Origin: Streptomyces sp. col6 | GTDB taxonomy: Bacteria > Actinomycetota > Actinomycetes > Streptomycetales > Streptomycetaceae | DNA: 64,000 nt | Direction: 5' to 3' | Assembly (NCBI RefSeq): GCF_008042035.1 | Contig: NZ_RDBL01000013.1 | Span: 592,021 to 656,020, forward strand | Shown here: positions 61,084-64,000 of the stretch, piece by piece | How positions within the stretch are numbered: position 1 is the first letter of the stretch | How the letters are laid out: every line of letters begins with the position of its first letter | Made by a program: the position numbers and the translations under genes | Notes under the pieces: model-generated | Database searches by the model: none | Told to the model about the DNA's origin: nothing | Seen by the model: the letters and a program-made list of their open reading frames with translations, nothing else

Positions 61084-61983
61084 TCAGCGCAGGGCCGACC
61101 GGATCGCGGCGTCGACGCCGGGGAAGGCGAACGAGAAGCCGGAGTCCAGCAGCCGTGCGGGCAGCACCCGCTGACTGCCCAGCACGTCCCCGGCGAACTC
61201 GCCCAGCGCGATCCGCAGCGCCTGCGCGGGCACCGGGAACAGCGTCGGCCGCCGCAGTACGCGTCCCATGGCAGCGGTCACCTCGGCGTTGGTGACGGGC
61301 GTGGGAGCGGTCAGGTTCACCGGGCCGGAGAGCTCCGGGGTGTCCAGGATGTGCCGCATCGCCGCGATGTGGTCGTGCAGCGCGATGAAGCTCCAGTACT
61401 GCCGCCCGTTGCCCAGCCGGCCGCCGAGCCCGGCCCGGAACAGTGGGAAGAGCCGGCCCCAGGCGCCGCCCTCCCGGGCGACCACCAGGCCCGTGCGGGC
61501 GTGCACCGTGCGCACCCCCGCCTCCTCGGCCGCCGCGGTGGCCTCCTCCCACTCCACGCACACCGATGGCAGGAATCCGTCGCCGGGCGGCGCGTCCTCG
61601 TCGACCGGGCGGTCCCCCGTGTCCCCGTAGAAGCCGATCGCGGACCCGGAGAGCAGCACGGCGGGCGGGGTGTCGAGCGAGGCGACGGCGTCCGCGAGGG
61701 TGGCGGTGCCGAGCACCCGGCTGTCCCGGATCTCCTTCTTGTACGCGTCGGTCCAGCGGTGGTCGCCGACCCCGGCCCCGGCGAGGTGGACGACCGCGTC
61801 GCAGCCGACCAGGCCGGCCACGTCCACGTACTCGCGCTTGGGGTCCCACTCCACCTCGTCCCCGTCCCGGGCGGGGTGGCGCACCAGGCGGACCACCTCG
61901 TGCCCGTCGGCGCGCAGGGAGCGGACGAGGGCCGATCCGATGAGTCCGGTCGATCCGGTGACGGCGATGCGGGAGTGCGGCAT
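61084..61983 (-). CDS. TIGR01777-type NAD-dependent epimerase (SulA/YfcH-like)
   Basis: 299 residues of the extended SDR fold: RIAVTGSTGLIGSALVRSL, VVHLAGAGVGDHRW and SGSAIGFYGDTGD, then a DUF1731-like tail (RVLPARLLDSGFSFAFP). ATG at 61983 is used; one three codons upstream is possible. The function in vivo is unknown. It is divergent from a GNAT gene. Confidence 0.86.
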   Translation of the reverse strand: MPHSRIAVTGSTGLIGSALVRSLRADGHEVVRLVRHPARDGDEVEWDPKREYVDVAGLVGCDAVVHLAGAGVGDHRWTDAYKKEIRDSRVLGTATLADAVASLDTPPAVLLSGSAIGFYGDTGDRPVDEDAPPGDGFLPSVCVEWEEATAAAEEAGVRTVHARTGLVVAREGGAWGRLFPLFRAGLGGRLGNGRQYWSFIALHDHIAAMRHILDTPELSGPVNLTAPTPVTNAEVTAAMGRVLRRPTLFPVPAQALRIALGEFAGDVLGSQRVLPARLLDSGFSFAFPGVDAAIRSALR

Positions 61984-62039
61984 GGCGTCCATCCTGCCCC
62001 ACCGGGGCCGCCGTACACGGCCGTGGCACAGTGGCGGCC

Positions 62040-62567
62040 ATGACCGAATCCGCCATGTCCGCCGCCCCTGTTGTCCGCCGCGCCGTCCTGGACGACGGGC
62101 CGGCCCTCGGTGAGCTGGACCGTGCCACCTGGTCGACGCTGCACGCGGTGCAGCCGCGCCCGCAGCCGCCGTACGAGCCGTTCTTCGACGAGCGGCATCT
62201 GCCCCAGGACATCCTGGTGGCCCAGGCGGAGGACGAAGCGGGGAGGCTGGTGCCGGCCGGTTACATACGGGTGGTGCCGCCGACCCCGCTGGCCTGCAAC
62301 GCGCACGTCCGGCAGATCCAGGGCCTCGCCGTGGCCCACTGGGCGCGAGGCCGGGGCGTCGGGCGCGCCCTGATCCGGGCCGCGTGTGTCGCGGCGCGCG
62401 GCGAGGGCGCGAGCCGGATCACGCTGCGGGTCCTCGGCCACAACGCGCCCGCCCGCGCGCTGTACGAGGCGGAGGGCTTCGCCGTCGAGGGCGTGCTGCC
62501 GGGCGAGTTCTTCCTGAACGGGCGGTACGTGGACGACGTGATGATGGGCCGCTCGCTCACCCCGTGA
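62040..62567 (+). CDS. GNAT family N-acetyltransferase
   Basis: 175 residues with the acetyl-CoA loop VAHWARGRGVGRALIRAA and the following ALYEAEGFAVEG, the standard GNAT pattern. An in-frame GTG at 62031 is possible. The acceptor is unknown. Confidence 0.87.
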   Translation: MTESAMSAAPVVRRAVLDDGPALGELDRATWSTLHAVQPRPQPPYEPFFDERHLPQDILVAQAEDEAGRLVPAGYIRVVPPTPLACNAHVRQIQGLAVAHWARGRGVGRALIRAACVAARGEGASRITLRVLGHNAPARALYEAEGFAVEGVLPGEFFLNGRYVDDVMMGRSLTP

Positions 62568-62579
62568 GGGACGCGGGCC

Positions 62580-63101
62580 TCACTCCCGGCCGTACCGCTC
62601 CCAGAGCACGGGCAGCCGGGCCGCCAGGGCGTCGTCGTCGTCCGGGTCCAGTTCGGTGCCCTCCGGCTCGTCGGCCTGCGGCGGGAGCCCGAGGTCGGGC
62701 GCGACGACGCCGGTGAGCTGTTCGTACGCCTCGTCGGCCGCGTAGCCCAGCTCCTCGCCGTCGCCGTCCAGTTCCTCGTCGAAGGAGCCGAGCAGTTCGG
62801 CCAGGCTGTCCGGGTCGTGCACGGCGCCCTCGAAGACCTCCCGGCCCCGGCCGATCAGCCAGCAGCGGAAGGAGTCGAAGGCCTCGTCGTCCGCGCCGCC
62901 CAGCAGCACGGCGGCGGCGCCCCACAGGTCCCAGCGGTAGGCCCGGTTGAAGCGGGCCTCGAAGTGCCGGGCGAAGTCCAGCACCGCTTCGGGGTCGAGC
63001 TGCACCAGCTTGTCGACCAGCAGATCGGCATGGTCCTCGGGGTCGCCGTCGGCGGCCTCGCGCGTGCTGTCGATCAGCTCCCAGAACTCGGTCTCGTCCA
63101 T
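62580..63101 (-). CDS. DUF4240 protein
   Basis: 173 residues, very acidic. MDETEFWELIDSTREAADGD and RWDLWGAAAVLLGGADDEAF fit DUF4240, a family of unknown role linked to molybdenum-type WGR-like regulators in some genomes. The ATG at 63101 preserves the conserved start. Confidence 0.83.
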   Translation of the reverse strand: MDETEFWELIDSTREAADGDPEDHADLLVDKLVQLDPEAVLDFARHFEARFNRAYRWDLWGAAAVLLGGADDEAFDSFRCWLIGRGREVFEGAVHDPDSLAELLGSFDEELDGDGEELGYAADEAYEQLTGVVAPDLGLPPQADEPEGTELDPDDDDALAARLPVLWERYGRE

Positions 63102-63162
63102 CACGGGTCCAGCATCTGCCCTGGGGGCGGCCGACGCACGCCCAGACATCTGAACGAAGCCC

Positions 63163-64000
63163 TCAGGGGGCCTGCCCGTAGAGGGCGTGCAGGCGGGCCG
63201 CGGCGGCCGTGAACCTCTCCCGCAGGGCGGGCGGTTCCAGGACCTCCAACTCCGGTCCGAGGCCCAGCAGCTGGCCGTAGGCGACGTCCGGGGACTCGAC
63301 CGCCAGGGTGACGGTGACCCAGCCGTCCCCGTCGGGCGGCCCGGCGGCCTCCAGCGCCTCCCGGGCGGCGGCCCGGTCCACGGTGTGCGGCAGCCGGTGC
63401 GCGGCCGTCTCCGAGAGCCGCAGCGTCACCTCCGTACGCAGCAGGGAGCGGGCGAAAGCGGCGGACCGCTCTTCCCAGAAGGCGGGCAGGTCGAAACCCT
63501 CGTCCCGGACGAAAGGGGTGCCGGAAACGGTCACGGCGGTGAACCGGTCGATACGGTAGACCCGCACGTCGTCGCCCACGCGGGCGCACAGGTACCAGAC
63601 GCCCGCCTTCAGCACGAGCCCGTACGGGGCCAGCTCCCGTTCGACGTCGGCGTCCCGGCCGGCCCGGCGGTAGCGGGCGAGGAGCAGCCGGTCGCGCCAC
63701 ACGGCGTCGGCCACGGCGGGCAGCAGCTCGGGGGTGACCGGTTCCTGGTACCAGCCGGGCGCGTCCAGGTGGAAGCGCCGGCCGGCCCCCGCCGGGGCGT
63801 CCCGCAGCGCGGGGGTCAGGGCCGCCGACACCTTGAGCCGGGCGGCGGAGGCGGCGTCCGCGAGCCCCATCTCGCGCAGGGCGGAGGGCAGGCCGGACAG
63901 GAAGAGCGCCTCGGCCTCGTCACGGGCGAGACCGGTCAGCCCGGTGCGGTAGCCGCCGACGAGCCGGTAGCCGCCGGCCCGGCCGCGCTCCGCGTACACC
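63163..64000 (-). CDS. WYL-domain transcriptional regulator (5' end beyond window)
   Basis: At least 278 residues; the N-terminal HTH lies outside the window. The visible part starts in the wing (YAERGRAGGYRLVGGYRTGL) and contains the WYL region APYGLVLKAGVWYLCARVGD with YRIDRFTAV and a C-terminal WCX-like domain. Such YafY-type proteins regulate DNA damage or metabolism genes, and some control CRISPR or defence operons. None is visible here. Confidence 0.83.
   Translation of the reverse strand, partial: VYAERGRAGGYRLVGGYRTGLTGLARDEAEALFLSGLPSALREMGLADAASAARLKVSAALTPALRDAPAGAGRRFHLDAPGWYQEPVTPELLPAVADAVWRDRLLLARYRRAGRDADVERELAPYGLVLKAGVWYLCARVGDDVRVYRIDRFTAVTVSGTPFVRDEGFDLPAFWEERSAAFARSLLRTEVTLRLSETAAHRLPHTVDRAAAREALEAAGPPDGDGWVTVTLAVESPDVAYGQLLGLGPELEVLEPPALRERFTAAAARLHALYGQAP

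Overview
This is high-GC actinobacterial DNA, almost certainly from a Streptomyces chromosome. The evidence is the codon bias, frequent GTG/TTG starts, one TTA codon in an accessory regulator, and a backbone order that I recall from the pulA - glnII - glnA - lipA - lipB neighbourhood of Streptomyces. No rRNA, tRNA or CRISPR array is visible.

Left backbone (1-32.9 kb). A secreted two-catalytic-domain amylase/pullulanase is followed by a STAND-like ATPase and a small tautomerase. Next comes a TetR / ferredoxin-reductase / metal-dependent hydrolase operon, then an AhpD-like protein divergent from a MarR regulator with a clear inverted-repeat operator. After a secreted alpha-L-fucosidase there is a two-component system whose response regulator starts at TTG inside the end of the kinase gene. 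An MMPL exporter and a winged-helix regulator follow. Glutamine synthetase II (glnII) has a textbook GlnR operator. Beside it lies a TROVE/vWA plus ARPP-2-like pair. The stretch ends with an oxidoreductase, a MarR/hydrolase pair with a perfect palindrome, an ArsC-like protein, small proteins, a SulP transporter and a TetR repressor with two operators.

Inserted element (about 32,949-52,265). A 19.3-kb integrative mobilizable element sits in the 3' end of glnA. A 14-bp identical core (21 bp with one mismatch) flanks it. The right copy forms the intact glnA 3' end and the left copy is an orphan glnA tail next to the displaced native terminator. Pairs of CGGTGCAC repeats spaced 11 bp lie inside both ends and look like integrase arm sites. 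The backbone genes are a tyrosine integrase, a coupled XRE regulator, an excisionase, a DUF3631 ATPase preceded by many GGGGAC repeats, MobC and a MobA-type relaxase. No FtsK/TraB-like translocase is visible, so it is probably mobilizable rather than self-transmissible. Cargo comprises a caspase-like protease coupled to an EACC1-like protein; a TTA-containing HTH/TPR regulator plus Nudix protein divergent from a four-gene cassette (unknown protein, phosphotransferase-like protein, methyltransferase, HAD protein); and a tightly packed operon of a UvrD-like helicase, a DarT-like DNA ADP-ribosyltransferase and an ADP-ribosylglycohydrolase. That last operon is the most interesting candidate for an undescribed toxin-antitoxin or defence system: an ARH-fold hydrolase occupies the place normally held by the macrodomain antitoxin DarG. 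A perfect 150-bp inverted repeat interrupts the 5' region of the DUF3631 gene and needs checking as either a real rearrangement or an assembly artefact.

Right backbone (52.2-64 kb). glnA (GSI) has a GlnR operator and keeps its Tyr397 adenylylation site. It is followed by an RDD membrane protein, a DUF4191 membrane protein, a small protein, lipA, lipB, an NsdA-type regulator, an FAD oxidoreductase, a TIGR01777 epimerase, a GNAT acetyltransferase, a DUF4240 protein and a WYL-domain regulator cut by the window edge.
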